From positions 1 through 34,331 of the forward strand of contig JAITGL010000017.1 in assembly GCA_031280645.1 (NCBI GenBank): 34,331 nt of DNA, in the 5' to 3' direction. Positions 7,488-17,291 of this stretch are shown piece after piece; position 1 is the first letter of the stretch, and the number at the start of each line of letters is the position of its first letter. The translations under genes and the position numbers were made by a program. The notes below the pieces were generated by a model. That model had not been told where the DNA came from. It did no database searches and was given only the letters and a program-made list of their open reading frames with translations. The stretch is from Tannerellaceae bacterium (GTDB lineage Bacteria; Bacteroidota; Bacteroidia; Bacteroidales; Tannerellaceae).

Positions 7488-8845
7488 TGCTTAATCCAGC
7501 CGGGGAACTGAAAGTCGCAGTTACGCCATCTTTCGCTGATACGGATATAGGTTGTTTTTTGTTTTTTCGCAATCCAGTCTTTGAGCATTTGTTCTCGCTT
7601 CCGCTCTTCAACCATAGCTTTCAGGATTTGGTAATCGTCTGTTACGTTGGCTTTGTGAGCCTCTGTTCTTGCTCTCAGCTTTACGATGGCCACAATTTCC
7701 TTTTGCCTGTCGTTAATCATACGGAATGGTTTGGATACTTCTCCAATTTTCATGTCGTAAATAACTTTGCCGATTTCTTGCGGTAGCTGGCCAAGTTCAA
7801 ATTTTGGCGTATTGGCATAGTTGCTTTCATAATTCTGATTTACCATTAGGCCTTTGTTGTTGCGGGTATCTTTGTCGAACGAAACATAGGTGGCAGCTTC
7901 CTCGAAAGTGAACTTGCCGGAGGTAAGGTCGGTGTGCAGTGAATCCATTCGTATCATAGCCTCATTCAATGCCTGCTCCGAAACTTTGGGGCGGAGCAGT
8001 ATATGCCGGCAGTTGATACGGTCGCCCCGTTTTTCTATAAGCTGGATGATGTGGAATCCATATTCAGATTCAACGATGTTGGATACCCGTTTGTTGTCGT
8101 TAAGACTGAAGGCCACATTGGCAAATTCGGGCAGCAGGCTTGTTCTGCCTTTCGATCCAAGCTCTCCTCCCCGTATGGCGCTTTCCTTATCTTCGGAGTA
8201 TAAACGGGCGAGGGATGAGAATGTCATTTTGCCGCTGTTGATTTGCTCTGTAAAATCACGCAGCCTGGCTTTAATTGCATCGGTTTCTTCAAGGGGGATT
8301 TTGGGTTCGTATGTGATAATCTGAACTTCAGCCGTTGTAGCAATGTTCGGCAGACTGTCTTTGGGTATTTGGTTATAAAACAGTCTTACGTCGGCCGGAG
8401 TGAGCTTAATTTCTCCAACAAGCTGTTGTTGCATTCTTTGTACCACCATTTCCTCTTTGATCTGTTCTTTTTGCAATTCCCTTATCTCTGAATATTTCTT
8501 GTTGAAATATTCCTCCAGCTTTTCTCTGGAGCCGAGTTCATTTATGTAGTAGTTCATTCTTCCGTCGAGTTGCTGTATTACAGTTGTTTCGCCCACTTCA
8601 ACGCTGTCGAGCTTTGCCTGGTTGAGATACAGCTTCTGGATGGCCAATTGTTCGGGAATAATGCAGTACGGATCGCCGTCGAACCGTCGTCCCTGGCTTT
8701 GCATAATGAGCCGTCGTTCTTCAATATCCGACAGTAAAATAGATTCATCGCCTACGACCCATACCACTTCGTCGATAACATTGTCCTGTGCAGCAACATG
8801 TAGCAGGGCGCAAAGCAGAAAACAAACAACAAATATTTTTTTCAT
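7484..8845 (-). CDS. SurA-like periplasmic peptidyl-prolyl isomerase
   Basis: A 453-residue exported foldase. The start at 8845 gives a clean signal peptide, MKKIFVVCFLLCALLHVAAQ, and follows the preceding stop by 10 bp; upstream in-frame starts would overlap the neighbour and add a long hydrophilic tail. Residues about 24-160 form a SurA-type N-terminal chaperone region (VIDEVVWVVGDESILLSDIEE). Two parvulin-type regions follow. The first holds FSSLARLYSEDKESAIRGG, GELG and GFHIIQLIEKR; the second starts INCRHILLRP. By family it assists folding of beta-barrel outer-membrane proteins in the periplasm. It overlaps the OstA-like gene by 4 bp (ATGA), so the two are translationally coupled. Confidence 0.92.
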   Translation of the reverse strand: MKKIFVVCFLLCALLHVAAQDNVIDEVVWVVGDESILLSDIEERRLIMQSQGRRFDGDPYCIIPEQLAIQKLYLNQAKLDSVEVGETTVIQQLDGRMNYYINELGSREKLEEYFNKKYSEIRELQKEQIKEEMVVQRMQQQLVGEIKLTPADVRLFYNQIPKDSLPNIATTAEVQIITYEPKIPLEETDAIKARLRDFTEQINSGKMTFSSLARLYSEDKESAIRGGELGSKGRTSLLPEFANVAFSLNDNKRVSNIVESEYGFHIIQLIEKRGDRINCRHILLRPKVSEQALNEAMIRMDSLHTDLTSGKFTFEEAATYVSFDKDTRNNKGLMVNQNYESNYANTPKFELGQLPQEIGKVIYDMKIGEVSKPFRMINDRQKEIVAIVKLRARTEAHKANVTDDYQILKAMVEERKREQMLKDWIAKKQKTTYIRISERWRNCDFQFPGWIKQ

Positions 8846-8855
8846 AACGCTTATT

Positions 8856-9842
8856 TTATTTATAGACATTCGTTTGAGAATCATTTTCATTAAACACAAC
8901 ATCGCCGTTTTTAACTGCATCTTCGAGCAGCTCGTTTTCAAAGTTCTTCAGGAAAGATGTTTTTTTCAAGTTTATCAGCATTTCCACAACCTGCGGTTCG
9001 GCATATTCATACGGAGCGATATTGCCCGGCGCAATGTATTCCTTTATATTCAGCAGATAGCAATAGCTACTGTCGGAAACTTCCAGCGATTTATTGTTTC
9101 GTAGAAATGAATTTGCATCAGCCACTCGAACCGGTATTTGCGATATAACGTCATCAAAATTGATCCACATGTCGTAGAAATAGTCGTATGAAATTGCGTT
9201 TTGCACGCTGTATTGTTCAATACCGGCCAAAGCCTCGGCGGTGTTTAAGTTGTACAGTTCTTTTATTTCGTGAAGCTTGGGAGCATTTACCGGTATTTTC
9301 AAAAACAGACCTTTAATTATTCCTCCGTCCAGCTTGAATTTTTCCTCGTTCTCGTTATAGAACCTTAATTTCTCGGAATCGCTTACATCGGCTGAGATTC
9401 GCCGTTTGATCAAATCCTCCAGATAGCGATAGCGGAACAGCGAAGAGCGATAGGTATCAACAAGCTTATCTATTTCTTCTTTTTCAGGTCCCAGATTCCG
9501 TAACGCTTGCACATACACCAGCTCGTCGATCACCCATTTCTTTATATAGCTTTCGGCAATCAGCAGGCTGTCGGCCGATGAAACTCCTTTGGGGATAATG
9601 CTTAGTACTGTTTCGCGCGTCAAAGTTTTGTCTTTCACCTTGGCCATGATTTCCGCATTGTCAATGGTTTGCCTTTGCATGCACGAAATAGCCGGAAGGA
9701 AAAGCAAGGTTAATAACCAGGCTTTAAAAAGGGGGCAATGCCTGTAATTAAATGCACAAAAACTTTGCCGGGGCTTGCTCGTGTATGGACCGGCGACCCA
9801 ACAAAGTCTTTGTATTTGTTTCGGAAGTTTGCCGAATTTCAT
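8856..9842 (-). CDS. Putative lipoprotein foldase (diverged PPIase/SurA-like)
   Basis: A 328-residue protein between two clear SurA-like isomerases. A lipobox-like stretch, FKAWLLTLLFLPAISC, predicts lipid attachment at the cysteine near residue 54. After it comes a helix-rich chaperone-like part (ETVLSIIPKGVSSADSLLIA, then KKWVIDELVYVQALRN) as in SurA N-terminal domains. A recognisable parvulin active site is missing, so it may be a chaperone without isomerase activity. The ATG at 9842 overlaps the previous stop (ATGA), and no other common start codon lies between it and the lipobox. That leaves an unusual stretch of about 36 residues before the hydrophobic core. Either the signal sequence is preceded by extra residues, or translation starts at a rare codon. 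Confidence 0.75.
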   Translation of the reverse strand: MKFGKLPKQIQRLCWVAGPYTSKPRQSFCAFNYRHCPLFKAWLLTLLFLPAISCMQRQTIDNAEIMAKVKDKTLTRETVLSIIPKGVSSADSLLIAESYIKKWVIDELVYVQALRNLGPEKEEIDKLVDTYRSSLFRYRYLEDLIKRRISADVSDSEKLRFYNENEEKFKLDGGIIKGLFLKIPVNAPKLHEIKELYNLNTAEALAGIEQYSVQNAISYDYFYDMWINFDDVISQIPVRVADANSFLRNNKSLEVSDSSYCYLLNIKEYIAPGNIAPYEYAEPQVVEMLINLKKTSFLKNFENELLEDAVKNGDVVFNENDSQTNVYK

Positions 9843-11422
9843 TTTTTCTTTTCGGATAACAATTTCAAGGCGTCGGCATTAATCGTAACCGTGTATTTTG
9901 CATTCAGCTCTTTCACCCAAGCTGTTTCGAGCGCATCCTGTTCGTTAACCGGCTTGCTCCATACTTTATCGTTGCTGATATCAAACAACAGGATGCCATC
10001 GCGATATTCTTGAAGCAAGAAAGCTATTTCAGGATATTTTGTAATCAGGTTTTGCTCTTCATATTTTCTTGCTTCTTCACGAACAAAAAAGGCCAGCTCT
10101 TCGTTAAGAAAATCTTTAGAATAAGTTTTAAATGACAGGGGCGATGCCTGTATATAAGCTCCTAAATCTTTCTGAGTGAAATCCTTGCCATTCAGTTTAA
10201 ATAGTGGTTTATTCATATCCTTGACTCGGCTTTGAAACTGTGCGGAAGTAGGAAAAAACTCGTCCGCCAGGTTCTCTAGTTCGGCATAAGCCTTAGGCAA
10301 TAAAGTGTATTTGTATTCTTTTTTCAGATAATCATCATACGATTTGAAGAGGTCTAAATTACGTTCCTGCCCTATCCGTCCAAGGTCGGCAATCAGTTTT
10401 GGTGATACTTCTTCAAACGCGGGCGTTGCTATTCGTTCTATAAGTTTGAAAATATAAGCGCCTTTTTCGGCAACAAGCGGTTTTGAAATATCTTCCGGTG
10501 CAAGAGCATATATTGCTTTCTCAACAGACGCCATCATTTGGCTTGGGCCAAACCAGGATAAAATGCCCCCATCTACGGTATCTGCCGAATATTTGTAAAC
10601 AAGTTGTGTGAAGTCCTCGCCTGTGATAGCTTTGCCGTATGCTTCGTTTATGATAGCCATCACCTCGTCGGTACTCCGGTTTATACTATCGAGTTCATAC
10701 GGAACGTTAATGTAAGCAGCGCGCATTCTGCTAAAATAAGGCCTCCTATCTTCCACTTTTAGGATATGATATCCTTCTGACGAGCGGAATGGTTTAGCAG
10801 TTGTTTCTACAGGAGTTGCGTATGCGATTTCTTCAAAGATTTTGTTTTTTTGCATGGGAAGGAAAAACGGAAGCGTTTCAGCTTTCACCATTACGTCCTC
10901 GCCGGCAGAAGAAGATTGAGTGTGCACGCTTGCGGAATCGAAGTCCATACCTCCTATAATCTTTGCGTATACCTCCATTGCCTTTTTGAAAGGGGCTACG
11001 GTATCCTTCGTTACGCATTTTCTGCTTGGGAAAGGGATGAGAATATGCTTTAAAACTATATACTCGTCAGCCTTTTTATAGATAGCGCGGGCAACGCTCT
11101 CTTCAGCGTTCTTATCCGACATATATCCGGCAATGAGTTGAGTTTTGTATTCGTCCCATTCTTGTTTAAAAGATTCGCTATTGTCTAAGCCTAAAGATTC
11201 AGCCTCTATGACCTTTAATTTAAAATTCCTGAATAGCTCAACATACTTCATGAGTGACTTGGGATCGGAAAAGTCAACTTCGTTGTTCTTATGAGCTATA
11301 TACTCAAATTCAGCCAAAGAAACCGGTTTGCTTCCAACAATCATAATTACGGAATCCGCCATTTTTTGCGCTTTGCAAGTAAGGCAGAGAACAGCTAATA
11401 AGCTCAGCAGTATTTTTCTCAT
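9839..11422 (-). CDS. Periplasmic peptidyl-prolyl isomerase (parvulin/SurA type)
   Basis: A 527-residue exported foldase. The ATG at 11422 gives the signal peptide MRKILLSLLAVLCLTCKAQ; in-frame ATGs at 11449 and 11482 would add a hydrophilic lead and are less likely. Residues about 25-110 form an N-terminal chaperone-like region (VGSKPVSLAEFEYIAHKNN). A parvulin-like domain follows (YIVLKHILIPFP to EGYHILKVEDRRP), then a second (RAAYINVPYELDS to GAYIFKLIERIA) with GGILSWFGPSQM as the conserved turn. A long C-terminal helical part follows. By family it helps outer-membrane proteins fold. It is the first of three consecutive foldase-like genes and overlaps the next by 4 bp. The gap to recQ is 101 bp with no obvious promoter. 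Confidence 0.9.
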   Translation of the reverse strand: MRKILLSLLAVLCLTCKAQKMADSVIMIVGSKPVSLAEFEYIAHKNNEVDFSDPKSLMKYVELFRNFKLKVIEAESLGLDNSESFKQEWDEYKTQLIAGYMSDKNAEESVARAIYKKADEYIVLKHILIPFPSRKCVTKDTVAPFKKAMEVYAKIIGGMDFDSASVHTQSSSAGEDVMVKAETLPFFLPMQKNKIFEEIAYATPVETTAKPFRSSEGYHILKVEDRRPYFSRMRAAYINVPYELDSINRSTDEVMAIINEAYGKAITGEDFTQLVYKYSADTVDGGILSWFGPSQMMASVEKAIYALAPEDISKPLVAEKGAYIFKLIERIATPAFEEVSPKLIADLGRIGQERNLDLFKSYDDYLKKEYKYTLLPKAYAELENLADEFFPTSAQFQSRVKDMNKPLFKLNGKDFTQKDLGAYIQASPLSFKTYSKDFLNEELAFFVREEARKYEEQNLITKYPEIAFLLQEYRDGILLFDISNDKVWSKPVNEQDALETAWVKELNAKYTVTINADALKLLSEKKK

Positions 11423-11523
11423 TAGTAATCGTATTTTGATGTTAAACATTTTATCTCTGTAATAAACGATCGTCAACTTCAAAAAGTATATACGGAAAAC
11501 TCGTCTTCCTCATGTTCTATTTC

Positions 11524-13704
11524 CTAATTAGCCATTTCCGAGAGAAACTTAATGCGCACCAAACGGATTTCCTCTTCCGTATAAGCGCTTCCTAACTCTG
11601 TGATAGCTTGTGTAAGAGAATCGGTTTCCGAATCTTTAAAGTAGCCGTATATCTCTCTGATATGATCTTCATCAATCACATCGTTCAAAAAGTAATCAAT
11701 ATTAATACGTGTTCCGGAATATACAATTGCCTCAATTTCTCCAAGTAGTTCATGAAATTCCAAGCCTTTAGTCAGTGCAATATCATCCAAGGCCACTTTC
11801 CGGTCTATACTTTGCACAATCCATACTTTTAGCTTCGATTTATTGGCAACCGTTCTGACTCTCAAATCTTCCGGACGTTCAATTTCGTTTTCATCCACAT
11901 GTTTACGAATCAGTGCAATAAATTCCTCTCCATATCGTTTGGCCTTTCCGGCACCCACGCCCGGAATGTTTTGCAGATCTTCGAGCGTAACAGGATAAGT
12001 AGTGGCCATTGCTTCAAGAGATGGATCCTGGAAAATGACAAAGGGGGGGACATCAAGGCGTTTGGAAAGTTTCTTACGCAAATCTTTCATCATGGAATAA
12101 AGAATAGGATCAACCGCGCAATTGGCGCCTCCTCGTAAAGGAATATCTTCATCGTCTTCGCTAAATTCATTGTCTTTCGTTATTCGGAACGGAACAGGCT
12201 CATTAATAAATCGCCGGCCTTTATCCGTAATTTTAAGTAAGCCGTAATTCTCGATATCCTTTGTCATATACCCGGCAATTAATCCTTGCCGTATAACTGC
12301 GCTCCATGTTTTGTCGTCTTCGTCCTGACCGGATCCGAAATGTTCCGATTCGTTATGCTTGAACGACTGTATTTCCGCTGTTTCGTTTCCAAGTAAAAGA
12401 TTAACGATGTATTCTGCTTTAAACTTCTCTTTCAATATACATACGATTTCAAGGACTGCAACCAATAGATCTTTTGCCTCAATTTGTTTCTGAGGATTCA
12501 AGCAATTGTCGCAACATCCGCAGTTTTCTTCAGTGTGTAGTTCTCCAAAATAATGTAGTAATACTTTACGCCGGCACATGGCCGTTTCGGCGTATGCAGC
12601 GGTTTCGAGCAAGAGCTGTTTCCCGATTTCCTGTTCGGCAACGGGTTTGCCCTGCATGAATTTTTCTAACTTCTGCAAGTCTTTGTATGCGTAAAATGCG
12701 ATACATTGTCCTTCACCTCCGTCGCGTCCTGCCCGTCCGGTTTCCTGATAATAGCCTTCCAGGCTTTTAGGAATATCGTAATGAATAACGTAGCGTACGT
12801 CGGGCTTGTCGATTCCCATGCCGAAAGCAATGGTGGCAACGATAACGTCGGCCTGCTCCATGAGGAAGGCATCTTGGTTGTTGGTGCGCTGTTGCGAATC
12901 CATTCCCGCATGATAGGCCCGTGCCTTGATGTTGTTTGCCTTCAAAATCGCGGTAACTTCTTCAACTCTTCGCCGGCTGAGGCAATATATAATACCTGCT
13001 TTGCCTTCGCGATTTTTGATGAATTTAATTATTTCCCGATCTATATCGCTTCCTTTTTGCCGCACTTCGTAATAAAGATTGGCTCGGTTGAACGACGATT
13101 TAAATACTATGGCGTCAATCATTCCCAAATTTTTCTGTATGTCGTGCTGAACTTTGGGGGTTGCCGTTGCGGTTAAAGCGATGAGCGGACGCTTTCCTAT
13201 TTCATTAATGATTGGACGGATGCGTCGGTATTCAGGACGAAAGTCGTGTCCCCATTCCGAAATACAGTGGGCCTCGTCAACGGCATAGAATGAGATTGTG
13301 ATCTGTCGCAGAAATTCAATATTATCTTCTTTCGTGAGCGATTCGGGAGCTACGTACAATAGTTTGGTGTGCCCCGACAGGAGGTCTTCCTTTACCTGTT
13401 CGATGGCGACTCTGTTGAGCGAAGAGTTGAGGAAATGAGCTATGCCATCTGTGTCGCTGAAGTTTCTCATGGCGTCTACCTGGTTTTTCATCAGCGCTAT
13501 AAGCGGCGATATTACGATGGCCGTTCCTTTCATCATCAGCGAGGGTAACTGGTAGCATAATGATTTTCCTCCTCCGGTTGGCATCAATACAAATGTATCG
13601 CGCCCGGATAGAACATTCTCTATAATCTCTTTCTGATTGCCTTTAAAAGTATCGAAGCCGAAGTGAGTTTTTAGTTGTTCGGTGATAAGATCTTTCTTTA
13701 CCAT
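11524..13704 (-). CDS. recQ: ATP-dependent DNA helicase RecQ
   Basis: A 726-residue RecQ helicase that unwinds DNA 3' to 5' in recombination and repair. Visible motifs: Walker A MPTGGGKS, motif II VDEAHCISEWGHDFRPEY, SALTATAT-type motif ALTATATPKVQ, and QETGRAGRDG (motif VI). The RQC zinc cluster is CRRKVLLHYFGE to CGCCDNC. A winged-helix part and an HRDC domain follow (DLQNIPGVGAGKAKRYGEEF), and a further C-terminal region of about 100 residues, matching the long Bacteroidales form. The ATG at 13704 is chosen over a TTG at 13716 since it gives MVKKDLITEQLKTHFGF, as expected for the family. The gap to clpX is 40 bp, so it is probably co-transcribed with clpPX. Confidence 0.97.
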   Translation of the reverse strand: MVKKDLITEQLKTHFGFDTFKGNQKEIIENVLSGRDTFVLMPTGGGKSLCYQLPSLMMKGTAIVISPLIALMKNQVDAMRNFSDTDGIAHFLNSSLNRVAIEQVKEDLLSGHTKLLYVAPESLTKEDNIEFLRQITISFYAVDEAHCISEWGHDFRPEYRRIRPIINEIGKRPLIALTATATPKVQHDIQKNLGMIDAIVFKSSFNRANLYYEVRQKGSDIDREIIKFIKNREGKAGIIYCLSRRRVEEVTAILKANNIKARAYHAGMDSQQRTNNQDAFLMEQADVIVATIAFGMGIDKPDVRYVIHYDIPKSLEGYYQETGRAGRDGGEGQCIAFYAYKDLQKLEKFMQGKPVAEQEIGKQLLLETAAYAETAMCRRKVLLHYFGELHTEENCGCCDNCLNPQKQIEAKDLLVAVLEIVCILKEKFKAEYIVNLLLGNETAEIQSFKHNESEHFGSGQDEDDKTWSAVIRQGLIAGYMTKDIENYGLLKITDKGRRFINEPVPFRITKDNEFSEDDEDIPLRGGANCAVDPILYSMMKDLRKKLSKRLDVPPFVIFQDPSLEAMATTYPVTLEDLQNIPGVGAGKAKRYGEEFIALIRKHVDENEIERPEDLRVRTVANKSKLKVWIVQSIDRKVALDDIALTKGLEFHELLGEIEAIVYSGTRINIDYFLNDVIDEDHIREIYGYFKDSETDSLTQAITELGSAYTEEEIRLVRIKFLSEMAN

Positions 13705-13744
13705 GCCTGGACTCAATTCACTTTTTGGTATACAACATATTCCC

Positions 13745-14980
13745 CTATGCTATCTGCAAACGATTGGTATCCGACCTTTCAAACTTTTCTTTGGTATACT
13801 CCAATGTAACATGGAGCTCGGTTATTTTCTTTGAAGGCAAGCTGTACATGGCATCCATCATAACAGCTTCAACAATTGATCGTAGCCCTCTGGCGCCAAG
13901 CTTAAATTCCATTGCTTTTTCTACTATATATTCGTAAACCTCTTCATCAAATTTGAGCCGGATCTTGTCCATCTCGAAAAGTTTGATGTATTGCTTTATA
14001 ATAGAATTTTTAGGCTCGGTAAGTATATTACGCAATGCAGTTCGATCTAATGGATTAAGGTAGGTTAGAATTGGCAATCTTCCGATTATCTCAGGGATTA
14101 GCCCGTACGACTTAAGGTCGGTAGGCATTATGTATTTCAGAAGGTTACTCTTGTCGAGTTGGCCCACTTCCTTTCCGGATACATATCCCACAACGCGAGT
14201 GTTTAATCGTTGAGCTATTTTCTTTTCTATACCGTCAAAGGCTCCTCCGCACACAAACAATATGTTTTTGGTATCAACAACTATCATCTTTTGCTCCGGA
14301 TGCTTACGGCCGCCTTGAGGAGGAACGTTTACCTGCGATCCTTCGAGCAGTTTGAGTAATCCTTGTTGAACGCCTTCGCCACTCACGTCGCGAGTAATCG
14401 AGGGATTGTCGCCCTTTCGGGCGATTTTGTCTATCTCGTCTATGAACACTATGCCTCTTTGGGCGGCTTCAACGTTATAGTCGGCTGCCTGGAGCAAGCG
14501 TGTAAGTATACTTTCTATGTCTTCGCCAACGTAGCCGGCTTCTGTTAATACCGTGGCGTCAACAATTGCGAACGGAACGTGAAGTAGCTTCGCGATGGTG
14601 CGGGCTAAGAGCGTTTTACCGGTGCCTGTTTCTCCTACCATGATGATGTTTGACTTCTCTATTTCAACGTCGTCGGAGGTGACTTTCTGTGTAAGGCGTT
14701 TGTAATGATTGTAAACCGATACGGACAGGTAACGCTTTGCGTCGTCTTGTCCGATTACATATTGATCAAGGAATGTTTTGATGTCTTCAGGTTTCGGGAG
14801 CTTTTCATTCTGAAAGAAGTTGCTGCTTGTTTTCTGAGACGGAGCGCTTTCCATCACTATCTCGTAAGCTTGCAATGCACAAATATCACAGATTGATCCG
14901 CTTATACCGCTAATCAGCATACGAGTTTCTTTGTTGCCTCTGCCGCACAGTGTACATGTATCAGTATTCGTTTTGGCCAT
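13745..14980 (-). CDS. clpX: ATP-dependent protease unfoldase ClpX
   Basis: A 411-residue AAA+ unfoldase that feeds substrates into ClpP. The N-terminal zinc-binding domain has cysteines at 9, 12, 31 and 34. The AAA+ core has Walker A GETGTGKT at 116-123, pore loop GYVG at 149-152, Walker B FIDEID at 179-184 and the sensor region [14 protein letters not shown] near the C-terminus. An IGF-type loop for ClpP docking is expected near residue 255; [10 protein letters not shown] precedes that region. Length is normal. It lies 38 bp downstream of clpP, its protease partner, and no promoter box is visible in that gap, so the two are probably one transcript. Confidence 0.98.
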   Translation of the reverse strand: MAKTNTDTCTLCGRGNKETRMLISGISGSICDICALQAYEIVMESAPSQKTSSNFFQNEKLPKPEDIKTFLDQYVIGQDDAKRYLSVSVYNHYKRLTQKVTSDDVEIEKSNIIMVGETGTGKTLLARTIAKLLHVPFAIVDATVLTEAGYVGEDIESILTRLLQAADYNVEAAQRGIVFIDEIDKIARKGDNPSITRDVSGEGVQQGLLKLLEGSQVNVPPQGGRKHPEQKMIVVDTKNILFVCGGAFDGIEKKIAQRLNTRVVGYVSGKEVGQLDKSNLLKYIMPTDLKSYGLIPEIIGRLPILTYLNPLDRTALRNILTEPKNSIIKQYIKLFEMDKIRLKFDEEVYEYIVEKAMEFKLGARGLRSIVEAVMMDAMYSLPSKKITELHVTLEYTKEKFERSDTNRLQIA

Positions 14981-15018
14981 GCTTTAAATTATGATTCTCC
15001 TGTTATTTTTACTGTTAA

Positions 15019-15678
15019 TTATTTACGCATTAAAATATCGTCAACCATTCCATAGTCTTTAGCTTCTTCCGCAGTCATCCAGAAATCCCTGTCGCTGTCT
15101 TTCACAACCGTATCATAGGGCTGTCCGGTATGGTCGGCCAGGATTGTATTGAGTTCTTTCTTTACTTTGATTATTTCGCGGGCGGCTATTTCAATATCCG
15201 ACGCCTGTCCTCGCGCTCCGCCAAGAGGTTGGTGTATCATGATGCGTGCATGTTTAAGCGCAAAGCGTTTCCCTTTTGCTCCGGCTACCAGAAGGATAGC
15301 GGCCATTGAGGCGGCTATGCCGGTGCATATTGTCGACACTTCGCTACCGATAAACTGCATCGTATCGTATATCCCGTAGCCAGCATATACCGAGCCGCCG
15401 GGCGAGTTGATGTAAATTGATATGTTTTTGCCCGGATCGCTTGATTCGAGAAACAAAAGCTGGGCTTGTATGATGTTTGCAACCTGGTCGTCAATAGCTG
15501 TTCCCAAGAAGATTATCCTGTCCATCATCAGCCGGGAGAAAACGTCCATTGCTTGTACGTTTAGCTGGCGTTCTTCGAGTATGTATGGGGTAAGGCTGCT
15601 GCTTATGCGCGCGTATGAGTCGAGCGCATTGCTGTTTAGCCCCAAATGTTTTGTTGCGTAATTATTAAAATCGTCCAT
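15019..15678 (-). CDS. clpP: ATP-dependent Clp protease proteolytic subunit ClpP
   Basis: A 219-residue serine peptidase that forms the tetradecameric chamber of ClpXP. The catalytic triad is visible: Ser124 in GIAASMAA, His149 in [10 protein letters not shown] and Asp198 in DRDFWM. All three are shifted by 27 from E. coli numbering of the mature enzyme, consistent with a longer N-terminus. The [18 protein letters not shown] segment (oxyanion loop) is intact. Its own promoter lies at 15748-15779. clpX follows after 38 bp. Cytosolic, with a general role in protein turnover. Confidence 0.98.
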   Translation of the reverse strand: MDDFNNYATKHLGLNSNALDSYARISSSLTPYILEERQLNVQAMDVFSRLMMDRIIFLGTAIDDQVANIIQAQLLFLESSDPGKNISIYINSPGGSVYAGYGIYDTMQFIGSEVSTICTGIAASMAAILLVAGAKGKRFALKHARIMIHQPLGGARGQASDIEIAAREIIKVKKELNTILADHTGQPYDTVVKDSDRDFWMTAEEAKDYGMVDDILMRK

Positions 15679-15747
15679 TGTTTTTGATATTGAATTAATA
15701 GTGTGGGGAGAGAAGAAGGCGGAATGTTTGCTTACTTCTTAATGAAA

Positions 15748-15779
15748 CAAAGTTATAAATAAATATTTGAATGTTCCAA
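15748..15779 (-). promoter_or_regulatory. Promoter of the clpP-clpX-recQ cluster
   Basis: On the minus strand a TTG (15777-15779) is followed after 21 bp by TAACTTTG (15748-15755), matching the Bacteroidota sigma-factor consensus TTG-N19-21-TAnnTTTG. It sits about 70 bp before the clpP ATG and directly after the tig stop, so clpP can be expressed apart from tig. Confidence 0.7.
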
Positions 15780-15810
15780 TTGCCTTGCAACCAGATATGA
15801 GCGGGCTTCG

Positions 15811-17214
15811 CTATGCCGGCAATGCCGTTGATTCGGCCGTTGCAGCCTTGGTTAGCTCGTTAAACTCGCGTACCGATATCTCTTTTACGTCGAGCGTAAC
15901 AAGTTCTTTGGCAAGGGTAAGCAGCTTTTCTTCTCTTGCTGCAGCGCTCAATCGGAGATTTATTTTTGAATTTTTCAGCATATCTGCGGCCTGAGCTTCT
16001 ATCCATGACGGATCGGGATTGTAAACGCCGTAGTTGCTCAAATAGCGGGCGGCTTCCTGGAAGGCTTTTTGGTTCAGATCATAGTTGGTTATATCGCTGT
16101 TGTTCTGTTCCAGAATGTGGCCAACTATCAGCCTGAAGCGTATGCTGGCGATTGTTGTAGGCAGCGAGGCTTCTATTTCTTCCTCCGTTAGCTTTTCATC
16201 TTCTTCAGCGATAACGCGCCTGATTAAATCTTCGGCAATAGGCAGTTCGCCTGCTTTTTTCATGAGATAGGAATAGAGAATGGGAAAGAAATGGGCATCG
16301 CTTTCGTAAACAAACATTGAGGCAAGCTGCTTCCTGAACTCCGTCATAAACTCTTCTTCGCCGCTTACAACGCCGGCGCCGAGCATATTGTCGAAAAACG
16401 GCTGCTCTAAAGGAGCTTTCTGAAATATTTTGATTAAGGTAATTTCAAAGCTGAAGTCGGAGTCGAGGTTCTCAATCTCTTGCTTTGCTTTGGCGAGCAG
16501 CGCTGCTACTTCGGCGTCAACACTCGTTGCTCCTTCGTATGCCTTGCGCGGGTTGAACACAATAACCGAGCCTTTTTCTGCTCCGATAAACTTGCTCTTT
16601 TCTTCAGTGTTTTGGAGATACATCGGCAGTATCATCGCTTTCTCAACCCTTATGCCTCCCTCTTTCGGCTCGCCCTTTTCCAGCTCAATCATCACGCCCT
16701 CAACAAGCGACTGTTCCGATACCGTATCGGAAACAATGTCGTATCCGCCGCTTTTTATCCGGTACTGGTCAAGCTTGGCTTCAACCCATTCGTCTTCGGG
16801 TAAAATACGCATGTACGGTAAAACGTCGCCCTTGTCGAGCGTAATGTCTATTGGGGGACTTATCGGCAGATCGAATAAAAAGGTAAAGGTTTCCTGGTTT
16901 TCCGAATCCATGTTCCGGATGTTACTGTTGTCATTGGATAGCACCGGACAGATAAGCTTAATTTCGGGATGTTCATCAAAGTACGTTTTCAGCGAATCAC
17001 TCACGATCTTGTTCAGTTCGTCGACCAATACCTGCTTCCCATACATGCTTTTAATAATACCCATAGGCGCCATGCCTTTCCTGAAACCTGCAACAGACGC
17101 CGTCATGCGAATGTTTCGCAATCCTCTTTCAACTTGTTCGATATAGTCGGCTTTTTCGATTTCCATTTGCAGGACGCCGTGCGCAGTTTCTTGGTTATAG
17201 AGCGATATATTCAT
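15811..17214 (-). CDS. tig: Trigger factor (ribosome-associated chaperone)
   Basis: A 467-residue chaperone that meets nascent chains at the ribosome exit tunnel. The ribosome-docking signature GFRKGMAP lies at 43-50. The middle part corresponds to the FKBP-like domain (about 150-250), but the insertion is diverged, as is usual in Bacteroidota, and isomerase activity cannot be judged. The C-terminal helical arms follow (GVVSGEEEFMTEFRKQLASM and EEDEKLTEEEIEASL). The ATG at 17214 starts MNISLYNQETAHGVLQMEIE, consistent with the family. It has its own promoter at 17261-17291. Placement just upstream of clpP-clpX is the classical tig-clpP-clpX order. Confidence 0.95.
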   Translation of the reverse strand: MNISLYNQETAHGVLQMEIEKADYIEQVERGLRNIRMTASVAGFRKGMAPMGIIKSMYGKQVLVDELNKIVSDSLKTYFDEHPEIKLICPVLSNDNSNIRNMDSENQETFTFLFDLPISPPIDITLDKGDVLPYMRILPEDEWVEAKLDQYRIKSGGYDIVSDTVSEQSLVEGVMIELEKGEPKEGGIRVEKAMILPMYLQNTEEKSKFIGAEKGSVIVFNPRKAYEGATSVDAEVAALLAKAKQEIENLDSDFSFEITLIKIFQKAPLEQPFFDNMLGAGVVSGEEEFMTEFRKQLASMFVYESDAHFFPILYSYLMKKAGELPIAEDLIRRVIAEEDEKLTEEEIEASLPTTIASIRFRLIVGHILEQNNSDITNYDLNQKAFQEAARYLSNYGVYNPDPSWIEAQAADMLKNSKINLRLSAAAREEKLLTLAKELVTLDVKEISVREFNELTKAATAESTALPA

Positions 17215-17260
17215 TTATAAAATATTTGGTTTGTTTGAGTTGGACTTCAAATCAGTGGGG

Positions 17261-17291
17261 CAAATATATATGTAATCTTTTATTCGCCAAA
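17261..17291 (-). promoter_or_regulatory. Promoter of tig
   Basis: On the minus strand TTTG (17288-17291) and TATATTTG (17261-17268) are separated by 19 bp, a near-ideal Bacteroidota promoter. It lies about 46 bp before the tig ATG. The rest of the 202-bp gap (17292-17416) shows no gene or further signal to me. Confidence 0.75.
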
